Source: Tritrichomonas musculus
Taxonomy: Eukaryota; Parabasalia; Tritrichomonadida; Tritrichomonadidae
DNA length: 64,000 nt
Direction: 5' to 3'
Assembly: GCA_039105265.1 (NCBI GenBank)
Contig: JAPFFF010000030.1
Coordinates: forward strand, 1,178,001-1,242,000
Part shown: in pieces, positions 10,439 through 20,266 of the stretch
Layout: each line of letters opens with the position of its first letter
How positions within the stretch are numbered: position 1 is the stretch's first letter
Notes under the pieces: model-generated
Databases searched by the model: none
What the model was told of the DNA's origin: nothing
The model's input: the letters and a program-made list of their open reading frames with translations, nothing else
Program-made: the position numbers and the translations under genes

Positions 10439-11959
10439 ATGAATACAAAATCAATTATTCTCTCAGCAGCAGGCCTAAGGAATATTGTTCAAAATGATGT
10501 TGATTATCAAGTAAAATTTTATTTTAATTTTGGAGAACTTCAGATTGAAATGAACAAAATTTTTGCTCAATTTATCTCTCCGAAAGTCGCACGACTCTGT
10601 CAAGTAGATCCAACTGTTAATTCTATTTATATTAATACTATTATTCCAAATTTTCAAGTTTCGTCGTCTATAAGCACTCAATCAATTCACGATCTATTTA
10701 CAGAAGAAATTATATCACTAATTCAGCAAGTAGCATCTGGATTTTCTATAGAAATAAGTCAAGATCAAGGCTTTTTACTTCAACTTGTTTCGATTATTCT
10801 TGGAAATGAAGAATTGTTCGACAAAATCAACGAAATTTATCCTATTAAAATTAATGAAGCAAACCTTGATCTCTATTTACGTAACTTACACATTTTTTCC
10901 TTATTTTCAAAAGCTACAAGTCATTTTAAATACACCAATATTATAAATTTCATTGCAAATCATTTTTACCTTATTGAGCCGGAACAAGTAATTCATTTAC
11001 CCAGATATATTCTTTATTCCATTATATCCAACAAAAACTTGCGAATTGAAAGCGAAGATAATTTATTAGATTTTATCCAAACCATTTTTTCCAAAGAGGA
11101 ATCAGATAAAAATTGTAATATCAATCAACCTGCCACAACTCCTACCAATTCCGAACAGTCAAGTAATCAAACCAATAATAATAATAATCCAAAAGAAGAT
11201 GAAAGCTGTAAAAACTCAGATGATGATTATTTTACTATAGCAGATTTCTATGAAGTTATTGAAATTTCAGGACTAAGTGAGAACAAATTCCGAGATTTCA
11301 TATTAAATCTAAATTTGAATGACATGACATCGCCACTTTGGCGTCATGTCTGCACCAGTCTCTTCCCCAGTGAGTCCCAACTCGAAACCCTCAAAAATGA
11401 GCGATATGTCCAGCAGCATCCAAGGTTTAACTATGATGGACATCCAGAGCACCAATTTGAAGGGATAATTAGTCACCTCACCAAAGAATGTGGTGGTAAC
11501 GTACAGGACAAAAACGTAGTCAAAATAACGGCTTCATCTACTTATAGCAATTACTATCCTAAGTACGCCGCAGACTTAACCGACGACCAGCATTATTACT
11601 TCTCAAATTCGCAGCCGAACACGTGGCTGAAGTACGACTTTCAGAAGCTGAAGGTTCGGCCAAATAGCTATTCAATTCGGTCGAGACACGATGATGGACA
11701 GAAAGGATGCCATTTGAGGTGCTGGGTTATCGAGGGCTCGAATAGTGGAAACGAGGACGATTGGAAGATTCTTGATACGCAGTCTGGAATAACGGATTTG
11801 GACGACCGAAATGCTACATATACATTTGATATTGATCCGCCACTCGGACAGAATGATTTCTATCGCTTCCTGAGAATTAGGCAAACTGGAACAAACACAG
11901 CTGGAAGTAACTATCTGGCTGTGTCTGCACTTGAATTTTTCGGATCAATTATGTGTTAA
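10439..11959 (+). CDS. BTB/BACK-like protein with C-terminal F5/8C (discoidin-like) domain
   Basis: ATG start, 506 residues. Residues 1-230 resemble the trichomonad BTB-plus-helical family (YQVKFYFNFGELQIEMNK, then NLDLYLRNLHIF and YILYSIISNKNLRIESEDNLLDF). Residues 230-265 are a low-complexity N/S/E linker. Residues 335-505 resemble an F5/8 type C domain: ITASSTYSNYYPKYAADL, WLKYDFQKLKVRPNSYSIRS, WVIEGSNSG..W.ILD, and FYRFLRIRQTGTN ending in ALEFFGS, the typical closing strand. No signal peptide or membrane segment is seen, so the protein is probably intracellular. In this family the F5/8C fold probably binds a ligand that is not known. The F5/8C part is firm, the BTB part less so. Confidence 0.8.
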   Translation: MNTKSIILSAAGLRNIVQNDVDYQVKFYFNFGELQIEMNKIFAQFISPKVARLCQVDPTVNSIYINTIIPNFQVSSSISTQSIHDLFTEEIISLIQQVASGFSIEISQDQGFLLQLVSIILGNEELFDKINEIYPIKINEANLDLYLRNLHIFSLFSKATSHFKYTNIINFIANHFYLIEPEQVIHLPRYILYSIISNKNLRIESEDNLLDFIQTIFSKEESDKNCNINQPATTPTNSEQSSNQTNNNNNPKEDESCKNSDDDYFTIADFYEVIEISGLSENKFRDFILNLNLNDMTSPLWRHVCTSLFPSESQLETLKNERYVQQHPRFNYDGHPEHQFEGIISHLTKECGGNVQDKNVVKITASSTYSNYYPKYAADLTDDQHYYFSNSQPNTWLKYDFQKLKVRPNSYSIRSRHDDGQKGCHLRCWVIEGSNSGNEDDWKILDTQSGITDLDDRNATYTFDIDPPLGQNDFYRFLRIRQTGTNTAGSNYLAVSALEFFGSIMC

Positions 11960-12095
11960 TTTTATTTTTTAAAAAATTAAGTTATTTGATTTGTAATAAA
12001 ATACGTCTAGCTGTATAATTACTTGTATATGTTTTATATATAACCTAGAATAATAAATTGAAATTCATTATTAAAAAATGGTTAAAAAAAATTTC

Positions 12096-12167
12096 GCATC
12101 TGCAGGGACTCGAACCCGGAATCTCCTCCTTAGAAGGGAGGCGCATTATCCATTATGCTACAGATGC
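12096..12167 (-). tRNA. tRNA-Arg (anticodon UCU)
   Basis: On the minus strand a 72-nt cloverleaf can be drawn: 7-bp acceptor GCATCTG/CAGATGC, a D arm, an anticodon stem CCTCC/GGAGG with loop CTTCTAA (anticodon TCT), and a T arm with GGTTCGAGTCC. No intron and no encoded CCA are seen. It reads AGA codons, common in these A+T-rich genes. Confidence 0.95.
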
Positions 12168-12571
12168 TTACTTTTACTCAATTACAATGAAATATAAAAA
12201 AAGTATTTAGATATTGAGATATCAACATATCCTAAAAATTGAATTATATTTTTATTATTATTTCCTTCAATCGTTACTTTTTGTATATTAATATTATTCA
12301 GTAAACAATATGGTGATTATTTTGTGTTTATATTTAAAGATTATAAGTTTTTGCTATAAGATATTCAAATCTTTTTTATTATTATTATTATTAATCATTG
12401 TATTCAAGCAATTAAGAGATTCTTTTTTACTCTTATGAAAGCAAAATTTCTAAATCTTTCAATATTTTGATTTTAAAAAATTGTCTAAAAAAAAACATGA
12501 GGATAGATGCTAAATTTATTAAACCGTAATTCATTAATTTTAATTAAAAAGAAATAATTAATAAAATCAAA
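12168..12571. other. Intergenic A+T-rich stretch
   Basis: Between the tRNA and the kinase stop codon; I see nothing beyond simple A+T-rich DNA with an ATT microsatellite near 12375-12391. Confidence 0.5.
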
Positions 12572-13498
12572 TTATACATTTGACCAAAATTGATCATTTT
12601 CATTTGAGAAACAATCAAAAATGTCAATAGCAAAATGATCTTCTTTCTCACAATCATCATAAAAATAATCGTTATAAGCCAATTCGTTAATGCTAGGTCT
12701 ATCGCTTGGCTTGAGTTGAGTGCATAATTCAACAACATTCCTAAGCTTTCTTGGCGCGCTAGAATGAAAGTGGATTTTTTTATGAATTATTTGATGAATT
12801 ATATACTGGGGGCTATTTCCTTTATATGGAAAGCTTTTTTGAGATAAGCAAAAAAGTAAAATTCCAATGGCCCAAATATCAGCTTTTAAAGGATCAAAGT
12901 ATCCTTTTGCAAGTAATTCTGGAGCAGCGTAATGTAATGATCCATTTTTTGATTCATCGCCAACAATTTTCTCTGTTTTACAATAACCGAAATCTGACAA
13001 TTTAGAATTAAAATTGGAATCCAAAAGAACATTTTCTGGTTTGATATCACCATGTGCAATACCAAGGCTATGAAGGTATTTTATAGCACTTATTATTCCA
13101 TTTAAAATGGAATTTTTCTTAGGATCTTTATCAAATCCATTACTATCATTTAAAACATAATTGAACAAGTCCCCATTTTCGCAATACTCCATGACTATTA
13201 TTGCGTATGAATCATTTGAATCATTGGTATACACAAATGATTCATGAAATTTTACAATATTAGAATGATCAATTTTTTGCATTACTGAAATTTCTGTATC
13301 AATTTGTCTTTTAAGCTTTCTATCTTTAATGTATTTCTGTGGGATTATCTTAGCAGAACGTAATTCTCCAGTATTTTCACATTCAACTAAACAGACAATT
13401 GATGAGCTTCCAGATCCAACTATCTCCTTAAATAGGTATCCATTGAATGATCTTGGCATTTTAATATGGTAACCATCTTCTGTTTTTGCATTTATCAT
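12572..13498 (-). CDS. Small Ser/Thr protein kinase with HGD in place of HRD
   Basis: 308 residues, almost all kinase domain, with ATG at 13498 and an AAATGA (initiator TCATTT on the minus strand) 11 nt upstream. Motifs: glycine loop GSGSSSIVCLV (28-38), lysine SAK50, catalytic loop HGDIKPENVLLD with D151, DFG followed by YCK, activation end GSLHYAAPELL, and FCLSQKSFPYKG. The overall style is CAMK/AMPK-like. The arginine of HRD is replaced by glycine; kinases without this Arg are usually not controlled by activation-loop phosphorylation. All residues needed for catalysis are present, so activity is likely. No regulatory domain is attached. Confidence 0.9.
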   Translation of the reverse strand: MINAKTEDGYHIKMPRSFNGYLFKEIVGSGSSSIVCLVECENTGELRSAKIIPQKYIKDRKLKRQIDTEISVMQKIDHSNIVKFHESFVYTNDSNDSYAIIVMEYCENGDLFNYVLNDSNGFDKDPKKNSILNGIISAIKYLHSLGIAHGDIKPENVLLDSNFNSKLSDFGYCKTEKIVGDESKNGSLHYAAPELLAKGYFDPLKADIWAIGILLFCLSQKSFPYKGNSPQYIIHQIIHKKIHFHSSAPRKLRNVVELCTQLKPSDRPSINELAYNDYFYDDCEKEDHFAIDIFDCFSNENDQFWSNV

Positions 13499-13508
13499 CT
13501 TAAAAAAT

Positions 13509-13514
13509 AAATGA
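13509..13514 (-). promoter_or_regulatory. Initiator-like TCATTT of the kinase gene ending at 12572
   Basis: Minus-strand TCATTT lies 11 nt before the ATG at 13498, where trichomonad initiators (TCAYTW type, transcription starting at the A) are expected because 5' leaders are very short. Confidence 0.5.
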
Positions 13515-14754
13515 CATGAATCAAAAGGAAGTGAACTTCATCTAAATTTTGTCTCAAAAATTGAATCGTGTAAAATAAATCTACTGATCAATCAACCAAC
13601 GATGAAATATTTAATGAATCAAGCTTGTATAATAAAATATATAAATCTATTATCGTTTGAAAAATACATTAAAATATATTTGATCGGACAGTTTTAAATT
13701 GAATTGTAGGTTTATATTTTAAAACAATTTTGTGTGATGATCTAACTGCAATGAAGTTTTTCATGATGCATTACTATTTATTTCTATAGAAATAAAAGTT
13801 CTAAAAAGCTGATCGTATTTAAAATAAATGTTCTCAAATGGTGATTATATATCTTGACTTTAAAAAAATACTAAGTGGATTAATCCTTTTTTGATTTGAC
13901 TGTAGGCATGCGAATCTATAATTTGGATATTTGAATTAGTTTCGTTTAATATCAAACATAAAAGAGGTATAGAATTAAACTTTTTCAACGGGTTTTATTA
14001 AAATTTAAAGTATCGGTATCTGTATTAATATCCTATAAATATAAATAATAATAATCTCATAATTATATTTAATTCATATTATAAATATTTATTTTTATAA
14101 ATAAGCATTTTTACAATTAAGCAAAAAGATTACATTATAACTCAAAATTGGCCCAAGCGTTTGTTTCCTTCGAAATGCTTAATATGTTTTATCCGATAGT
14201 TAATCAAATTAGCTGGTTTGAAAAAGAATCGGATCACACAATTTTTTTTTCTACTTTAATTCCATTATTTTTATTTAGTTTTTATTGAAAAAGTGAATTA
14301 AGAAAAGCGGTTATTATTTTTGTTTCAAAATAAAATTGAATTAAAATTCAGAAAACAAAAAATAAACTTAACAAATTTCAATTAAACCAATTTTTTAAAA
14401 ATACCTATATCTTTAAATTTTATGATTATAATATTAATTAAATCATAAATATAATTTTAATATATAATCCTGATTAATTTAAATATATAAAAATAAAAAT
14501 TCCTTGGCAAAATTTTGGATTCTACACCTCTAACTTAAAAATGATTTGATAAACTCTTTTGTTCTTTTCAAAAAATTCAATGTCATAATTCAAAATGAGA
14601 ATAAAAGTTATTCAAAAAATATATAAACAAATTTTAATCATTTTCTATATATTAAAAGAATAATAAATGAAATTAAACACCATTACTATTTTAATAAAAT
14701 ACCTTAAAATAAAATACCTTAAAAATAAAATAAAAGGTAGATACAACATATCTC
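13515..14754. other. Intergenic A+T-rich stretch
   Basis: More than 1.2 kb with no gene, tRNA or clear repeat that I can see. Confidence 0.5.
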
Positions 14755-15813
14755 TTAAAAATTACCAAATGCTGTAGGATGAGACTTCATATGAAAAGAA
14801 TGATGACGCAATGGAGATGGCAATTCATCAAAACTTTGATGATAAAGTAAAAAAGATTTCTTCTTGCTCAATTTAATGTTCAATGAATTTCCTGGCACAA
14901 GTTTTGATCTAGATCGTAAATTTGGGAGTAAAGAAGATTGTTTCTTAATTCTAAATAAGTCCATTTTTGACAAATCTTCAATGGAAATTCTTTCATCAGG
15001 ATTAACAACTAACATCATTTTAACTGCCTTTCTAATCTGTCCAGTGAGTTTCTCTTGATAATATCCATTTATTATTGACCTTTTCAAATCCTCCTTAGTA
15101 TTTCCTTCAAAAGGATAACTGTAAGTAAATAAGCGATAAAATAATACCCCAAGTGACCATATATCTGATTTAAAAGGATTGAAAGAAGTTGATTGACAAA
15201 CCTCTGGAGCTGAATAACTAAGTGTCCCTCTATGTTCGTTAATATTTTCGTCATGTTTAATAAATCCGCTAAGCCCAAAGTCGGCAATCTTAATTCGCCC
15301 ATTTTTATCAAATAAAATATTGGAAGTTTTAATATCTTGATGTGCAACCGACATATCATAACAATATTTTAGAGCTGAGATGATTTGAACACAAATTTTA
15401 ATTTTATTTTCATCTGATATTTCTTCCTTGTTTACAATTTTGTCTTCGAGTGCTCCTCCACTGCAGAATTCAAGAACAAGAAACAAATGATTATCTTCAT
15501 TGAAAAAGTCATATAAACGAATGACATTAGGATGATCAAGTTTTGTTAGAGAATTAACTTCTGCCTCGTAAGCCAAAGTATTATGTTCACATACTTTTGA
15601 CTTTCCAACAACTTTTACAGCAAAGTCAATATTGTATATAACGTTGGTTGCCTTATAAACAATTGAATATGCTCCCTGACCAATAACTGAATTTAGAACA
15701 TAACACCTGATTTTATGAGGAAGATCAGGATATGGATTAAACATAAAATTGTTTATTACAAATTGATTTTTTGTTTTAAAAATTTGAATTATTTGTTTAT
15801 GACAAGTGTTCAT
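14755..15813 (-). CDS. Ser/Thr protein kinase with HQD in place of HRD and basic tail
   Basis: 352 residues from the ATG at 15813; a second ATG at residue 24 (MFNPYPDLPHK) is a plausible alternative start because the kinase fold begins just after it. Motifs: glycine loop GQGAYSIVYKA, lysine DFAVKVV, HQDIKTSNILFD, DFGLSGF, GTLSYSAPEV, and SYPFEGNTKEDL. The arginine of HRD is glutamine. After the domain a tail of about 60 residues is rich in S, K, R and L (SRSKLVPGNSLNIKLSKKKS). It is CAMK-like in style and next to another small kinase on the same strand that also lacks the HRD arginine; the two are diverged rather than a recent duplicate. Confidence 0.9.
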   Translation of the reverse strand: MNTCHKQIIQIFKTKNQFVINNFMFNPYPDLPHKIRCYVLNSVIGQGAYSIVYKATNVIYNIDFAVKVVGKSKVCEHNTLAYEAEVNSLTKLDHPNVIRLYDFFNEDNHLFLVLEFCSGGALEDKIVNKEEISDENKIKICVQIISALKYCYDMSVAHQDIKTSNILFDKNGRIKIADFGLSGFIKHDENINEHRGTLSYSAPEVCQSTSFNPFKSDIWSLGVLFYRLFTYSYPFEGNTKEDLKRSIINGYYQEKLTGQIRKAVKMMLVVNPDERISIEDLSKMDLFRIKKQSSLLPNLRSRSKLVPGNSLNIKLSKKKSFLLYHQSFDELPSPLRHHSFHMKSHPTAFGNF

Positions 15814-17359
15814 ATTATTTATCTTTAAATTTAAATATTATTCTTATTATAAAGCAGTTAATATATTTTTAACATTATGTGTATTAATTTATTTATTGTT
15901 TATAAATTAAAAAAAATTATTTTATTATATTTAAAAATATATTTTCAATATGTATTTCATATTTACAAAATTGAAAGATGTACGAGTACCATTGAATTTT
16001 TTTTTATGAATATTCAATTTAAAAAGTGAAAAATTGAATGAAAATTTCGATAACAAAATTGGCCCTACCATTTTAAATTTGATTCAGCCATATTCTATAA
16101 GAAGATATATATTATGTGAATATCAGGTTTATTTTTAGAGCTTGGCTTAGCATCTTTCGAAATGGAAAATGTATTCAAATTTTCTATAAGTGATCACAAA
16201 AAAAAAATTTTCAGAGGTATTATTGTTTTTATATTAGTAACTTTTTGAAAAAAAGGAAATTATATTTTCAATGAAATAAAATAATCAATACAAATATTAA
16301 ATTGATTATTTTTAAATTATTAAAATATGATTATATATTTATAAAAAAGCAATTATTATTAATTTATCCATTTATTTATATATATATATTATAATATAAA
16401 TAAATAAAAAATATAATTCATGAAACTCTTTTGAAACCCGAAATAACTTAGTCCTGTAGAAATAAATATTTTATTCAAAATTAAAATGATATTGAAAAAA
16501 ATAATTATATTAATAAATAATATATTATATAAATACTCGCCATATTTAAACGTTATAATTTTTCATCGAAATTAGGAATTCATCAAAGATAACTTTTTTC
16601 TGAAAAAATTGATATTTCTCAAAATAATTATTCTTTTGTTTGGGTTATATCAAAAAGTTGTTTAAAATATATTCAATCTATCCACTACAAAAAGTTTAAG
16701 TTAAAATACTTTGATTTAAATTTTGTTCGTCATTGTCTTTCAAAATACTTTATATATTTTTCTTTATTGTAATAAATCTATCGTTTAAAAATCAAATTTA
16801 CAGATTCAAAATAAGATTTAGTCTATTTCAAAAAGTGGAAATAATTGTATCAAATTGTTATCATTCTTTTTACACTAGTTTTTTAATTTAGAAGGATCCC
16901 AATTGACAAATTATATTAAATAAAAATTGAAGATCTAGTTAATTAGCGAAAGCAATTACTTGATTATAAAAAAAATATGTTTTTTCAGATGAAGACAAAA
17001 ATTGATATAAATTGAACTTAAATTCAAATAAAGTTAATTTTAAATGGTTGAATCATTACGAGATCAATCAAATTCTTTTTTTTTTTTCTTGTATATGTAA
17101 AAAATATTTTTAGAAACAAAAAAAATATGAATTTGGTATAGTAACGAATTGTTATTCATATTAAAAAGCAAAACATTTAGTAAAATATTTTTTTAAATCA
17201 TATTTTTTTTAAATAATTATATTAATAAGAAAGCAAAAGTGTGTATATAGTAGAATAATCTTATAAACATTACCCTTATTTGCTATTCACTCACTGTTTT
17301 GAGAAAAAAGAATAAATTGAAATGATAATATATATTTTAATAAAAACAAAAAAAAAAAA
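15814..17359. other. Intergenic A+T-rich stretch
   Basis: About 1.5 kb of A+T-rich DNA without a gene. AACTTTTTGA occurs at about 16230, AAAAAGTG near 16830; nothing else stands out. Confidence 0.5.
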
Positions 17360-18241
17360 TCACCATTCAAGCTCTTCTGGTGTAAATGAAATTAACTCTT
17401 CTTCATTAGATATATTTTCTTCATGTTTAATATCATGGTTATCCTGAAAACAATTATTTATTTTTTGTAAATTAATCAAATCTTCATTTGATATCAAATT
17501 GGATGAATTAATTTTTGGGGATGTCTCTTTCACCAAAAAATAATATTTTTGACTGCTAGTTTTCCTCTGAGCTTTTGATGATAACTCGAGTAAATCATAA
17601 TTAGAAATATTTTCATTGAAACGCAAAAAGTTATTTTGGTCCATTATATTGAAAATATCTTTATATTTTGTACTTTTAATTGGAATTTTTTTTTTTGAAA
17701 ATGCTCCCAAATAAGAAATAATCAGTTCTTCAATAGGCAATTCTTTCACTTGATCTTTGATTAATAAATACCATCTATTTTTGATGGAACTAGTAGATCG
17801 ATTAGGGAAATAAGTTTTCATTTTTGACCAATGTGTTCCATATTTGTTAACAAGTGAGACTAGAAGTTGATCATCTGAATCTTTCCATGGTTCAAAATTT
17901 AATGAAGGTTGAAGGTAATTAACCCATCTATCCCTGCATTGTTTTGGTGTTCTTCCTGGAACGTATTGAGCAATTTCATTCCATGATTCTTGTTTATATT
18001 TGAGAACTGCATTCATCAATAGATTATCTTCAGAGGGAGTAAAAAATTTTCTTTTAGGATATATATTGCTTTTCTGATGAGATTTATCTTCATTATTCGA
18101 ATTCAATATGCTATTATCTGGAATTAATGGTGAATATTGAATCATTTCTTGTTTGGTATTGTTGAAAACATCATTTTTAAAATCAATTTTAACAGGAAGA
18201 AGATCTGAAAGGCTTGCTATTTGTGAATCTTCTTGGATCAT
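17360..18241 (-). CDS. R2R3-type Myb DNA-binding protein
   Basis: 293 residues from the ATG at 18241, with TCATTT 13 nt upstream. Residues 58-165 hold two Myb repeats: FFTPSEDNLLMNAVLKY..SWNEIAQYVPGRTPKQCRDRWVNYL, and PWKDSDDQLLVSLVNKYGTHWSKMKTYFPNRSTSSIKNRWYLL, each with spaced tryptophans or the usual substitutions. Trichomonads have large families of such proteins that bind promoters. The C-terminal part is acidic and ends EEELISFTPEELEW. The protein at 44129 has the same repeat type and a matching last segment, so the tail is probably functional. Two CAAAAAGTTG words lie about 85-110 bp upstream. Targets are unknown; nuclear location is inferred. Confidence 0.92.
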   Translation of the reverse strand: MIQEDSQIASLSDLLPVKIDFKNDVFNNTKQEMIQYSPLIPDNSILNSNNEDKSHQKSNIYPKRKFFTPSEDNLLMNAVLKYKQESWNEIAQYVPGRTPKQCRDRWVNYLQPSLNFEPWKDSDDQLLVSLVNKYGTHWSKMKTYFPNRSTSSIKNRWYLLIKDQVKELPIEELIISYLGAFSKKKIPIKSTKYKDIFNIMDQNNFLRFNENISNYDLLELSSKAQRKTSSQKYYFLVKETSPKINSSNLISNEDLINLQKINNCFQDNHDIKHEENISNEEELISFTPEELEW

Positions 18242-18253
18242 ATTAAGATACGC

Positions 18254-18259
18254 AAATGA
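18254..18259 (-). promoter_or_regulatory. Initiator-like TCATTT of the Myb gene
   Basis: Minus-strand TCATTT 13 nt before the ATG at 18241, matching the trichomonad initiator pattern and spacing. Confidence 0.5.
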
Positions 18260-19328
18260 TATTTGTCGTTTATTTATTTTATATTTCTTTCAATTATTGA
18301 GAAAATAAAATAATTTATTTTACATCAAAAAGTTGTGACGTAATACAAAAAGTTGATAGGTATTCAATTGTTTTTTTAATATAAAATATCCAAAAAAATG
18401 GATATCAAAATCAATTTGGAGCTTTATTATTTATTTTTCCATAGTTTAATTTCCGATAAAAATTAAATGTTGAAGATATTTTCAATAAAGGAATGGCCAT
18501 TCGTTCACAAAAACTATCACTAATGTTGTTAGTTTTCTCATAAAATTCTGTTCATAAATATTTAATATTTTTTGGAAAAGTGATTAAATGAATTTTTAGA
18601 TTCATAGGCAGCAAAATCTTTATCAAAGAAGCAATTATTTTAAAAGCGATATTTCATTATATTTTGAAAAATATCATTCAAATTTTGTGAGAGATGGTAA
18701 AGTAATTGAATTTTTTACCAGCTAATTTGTAAACTGTCATTTTCCATTTAACATAAGAATTATATTTAAAATTATAATTGAAGCCAATGCCATTAATTAT
18801 GAATCATACTTTGAAAAAAGAATTATTTTGAATGAATTAATCGGCATAAATGACAGTTTGAAAGTTCAAAAATTAACCAAAACGATTGATTTTTTTATAA
18901 GAATAAAATTTATTCAACCATTTTTTTCATAACATTATAAAAATGTTAATAGATGGGGAAATGAATCGTTTCAAATGGTACTAGTAAATTCGAAAATATT
19001 GATTTCCAACATTTTATAAACATTATTTACATTTTCATAATTTTAAAAAAAAAAAAAAGCATGAAACATACTTTAGAAATTAGATGTATAATATGAGTAT
19101 AATAAAAAAAAGGTTATGGTCCTTTTTGAGTGTTATACAATTAAGTTTGAAGAATAAAATTTTCTTTCCAAACATTGTTTTAATAAAAATGATAATAATT
19201 TACATTTGAGAAAATGCATTTCACATTGTTACCGAGTGAAATAGAGTACGATGATGCATAAACAAATTTATCATTAAATGTGATAAACAATTTTTGATAG
19301 CTTCTTTGATAATCATTAAAAGCTGACT
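18260..19328. other. Intergenic A+T-rich stretch
   Basis: No gene seen. CAAAAAGTTG occurs twice near 18327 and 18347, in the likely promoter region of the Myb gene. Confidence 0.5.
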
Positions 19329-19766
19329 TTATGCTACGATATTATGCTCTTTTAAGAAATCTGGCATTGCTTTTTCAATTTGGTTATACATAGTATCAAA
19401 GCCAGCTTCATTACCGTACCATGGGTCGTCAACACCTCCATTTTTTTCATCAAATAAAACAAGTTTCGCTTTTGGATCTGAAGGTTTCCAATTATCCAAC
19501 GTAGAAAATACATCTTGATCAAGTGCAACAATTAGATCAAACTTGTACCAATCAGAATCGTCAAATTGTCTTGCATGATGACGACTAATACTAATGCCAT
19601 GTCTTTTGCATACTGCAATTGATCGATAATCTGGTGCTGAACCGACTTCAGCATCAGTGCCAGCAGATTTAAAAGTAGCTTTTCCATTGAACATATTACG
19701 AGCAATTCCTTCGCAAGCTGGTGAACGACATATATTCCCTAAACAAACAAATAGTACACTTTTCAT
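19329..19766 (-). CDS. Low-molecular-weight protein tyrosine phosphatase
   Basis: I place the start at the ATG at 19766 (145 residues); the frame is open for ten more codons upstream but with no ATG. The N-terminus MKSVLFVCLGNICRSP carries the P-loop CxxxxxR(S) with nucleophile C8 and R14, and the general acid lies in DDPWY (D114), both as in the LMW-PTP family; the length is close to the family norm of about 150. The enzyme removes phosphate from tyrosine through a cysteinyl-phosphate intermediate, probably in the cytoplasm. All key residues are present. The natural substrates here are unknown. In eukaryotes this family usually has a tyrosine pair in the DPYY segment; here the first of them is Trp, as in several bacterial members. 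Confidence 0.95.
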   Translation of the reverse strand: MKSVLFVCLGNICRSPACEGIARNMFNGKATFKSAGTDAEVGSAPDYRSIAVCKRHGISISRHHARQFDDSDWYKFDLIVALDQDVFSTLDNWKPSDPKAKLVLFDEKNGGVDDPWYGNEAGFDTMYNQIEKAMPDFLKEHNIVA

Positions 19767-19796
19767 TTTTAAATTCAACGATCTTATCTCTTTCAA

Positions 19797-20266
19797 TTAA
19801 AAATTTTTTTTCATATCATATTTCTTTTCAATTTTGCATCAAAAATTGGGGTATAATAAGAAATCAAAATTTGCTTAATAAATAAAATGATTACAATTAT
19901 TATAGTAGAACTTTTAGGAATTAAAAGATGTTTATAATAATGTCATTAGAAAAGATTATTAAAATAGTATCTATACAATTCAGAAGACTTAAAAGAGTAA
20001 AGGATTATTTAAGTCAATAGTTTGAATTAATAAGATATCCTCAAGTCTTAAATATTTAAATCAACAATTAAATTTAATAAAGCATAAAACCATTTAATAT
20101 TATATAAAATATAAGATGTTTATTATTCATTAAATATCGTATATTAGTGAATATATATTAGTTTTTCTAATTACATATTAATTATAAAGCATATATTCCA
20201 TTATATATATATATTATTTTGGGCTCAAATTTGCATAGAAAAAGTTGGTACACAAAATTAGAAAGA
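19797..20266. other. Intergenic A+T-rich stretch between divergent genes
   Basis: Holds the upstream regions of the phosphatase (minus) and the Pmp-like gene (plus). An AAAAAGTTGG word lies about 30 bp before the ATG at 20267; otherwise nothing is recognised. Confidence 0.45.

Noticed and set aside
20219-20266. Longer N-terminus of the Pmp-like protein
   Set aside because: The extra 16 codons start with TTG and would put charged residues before the signal peptide that begins at the ATG at 20267.
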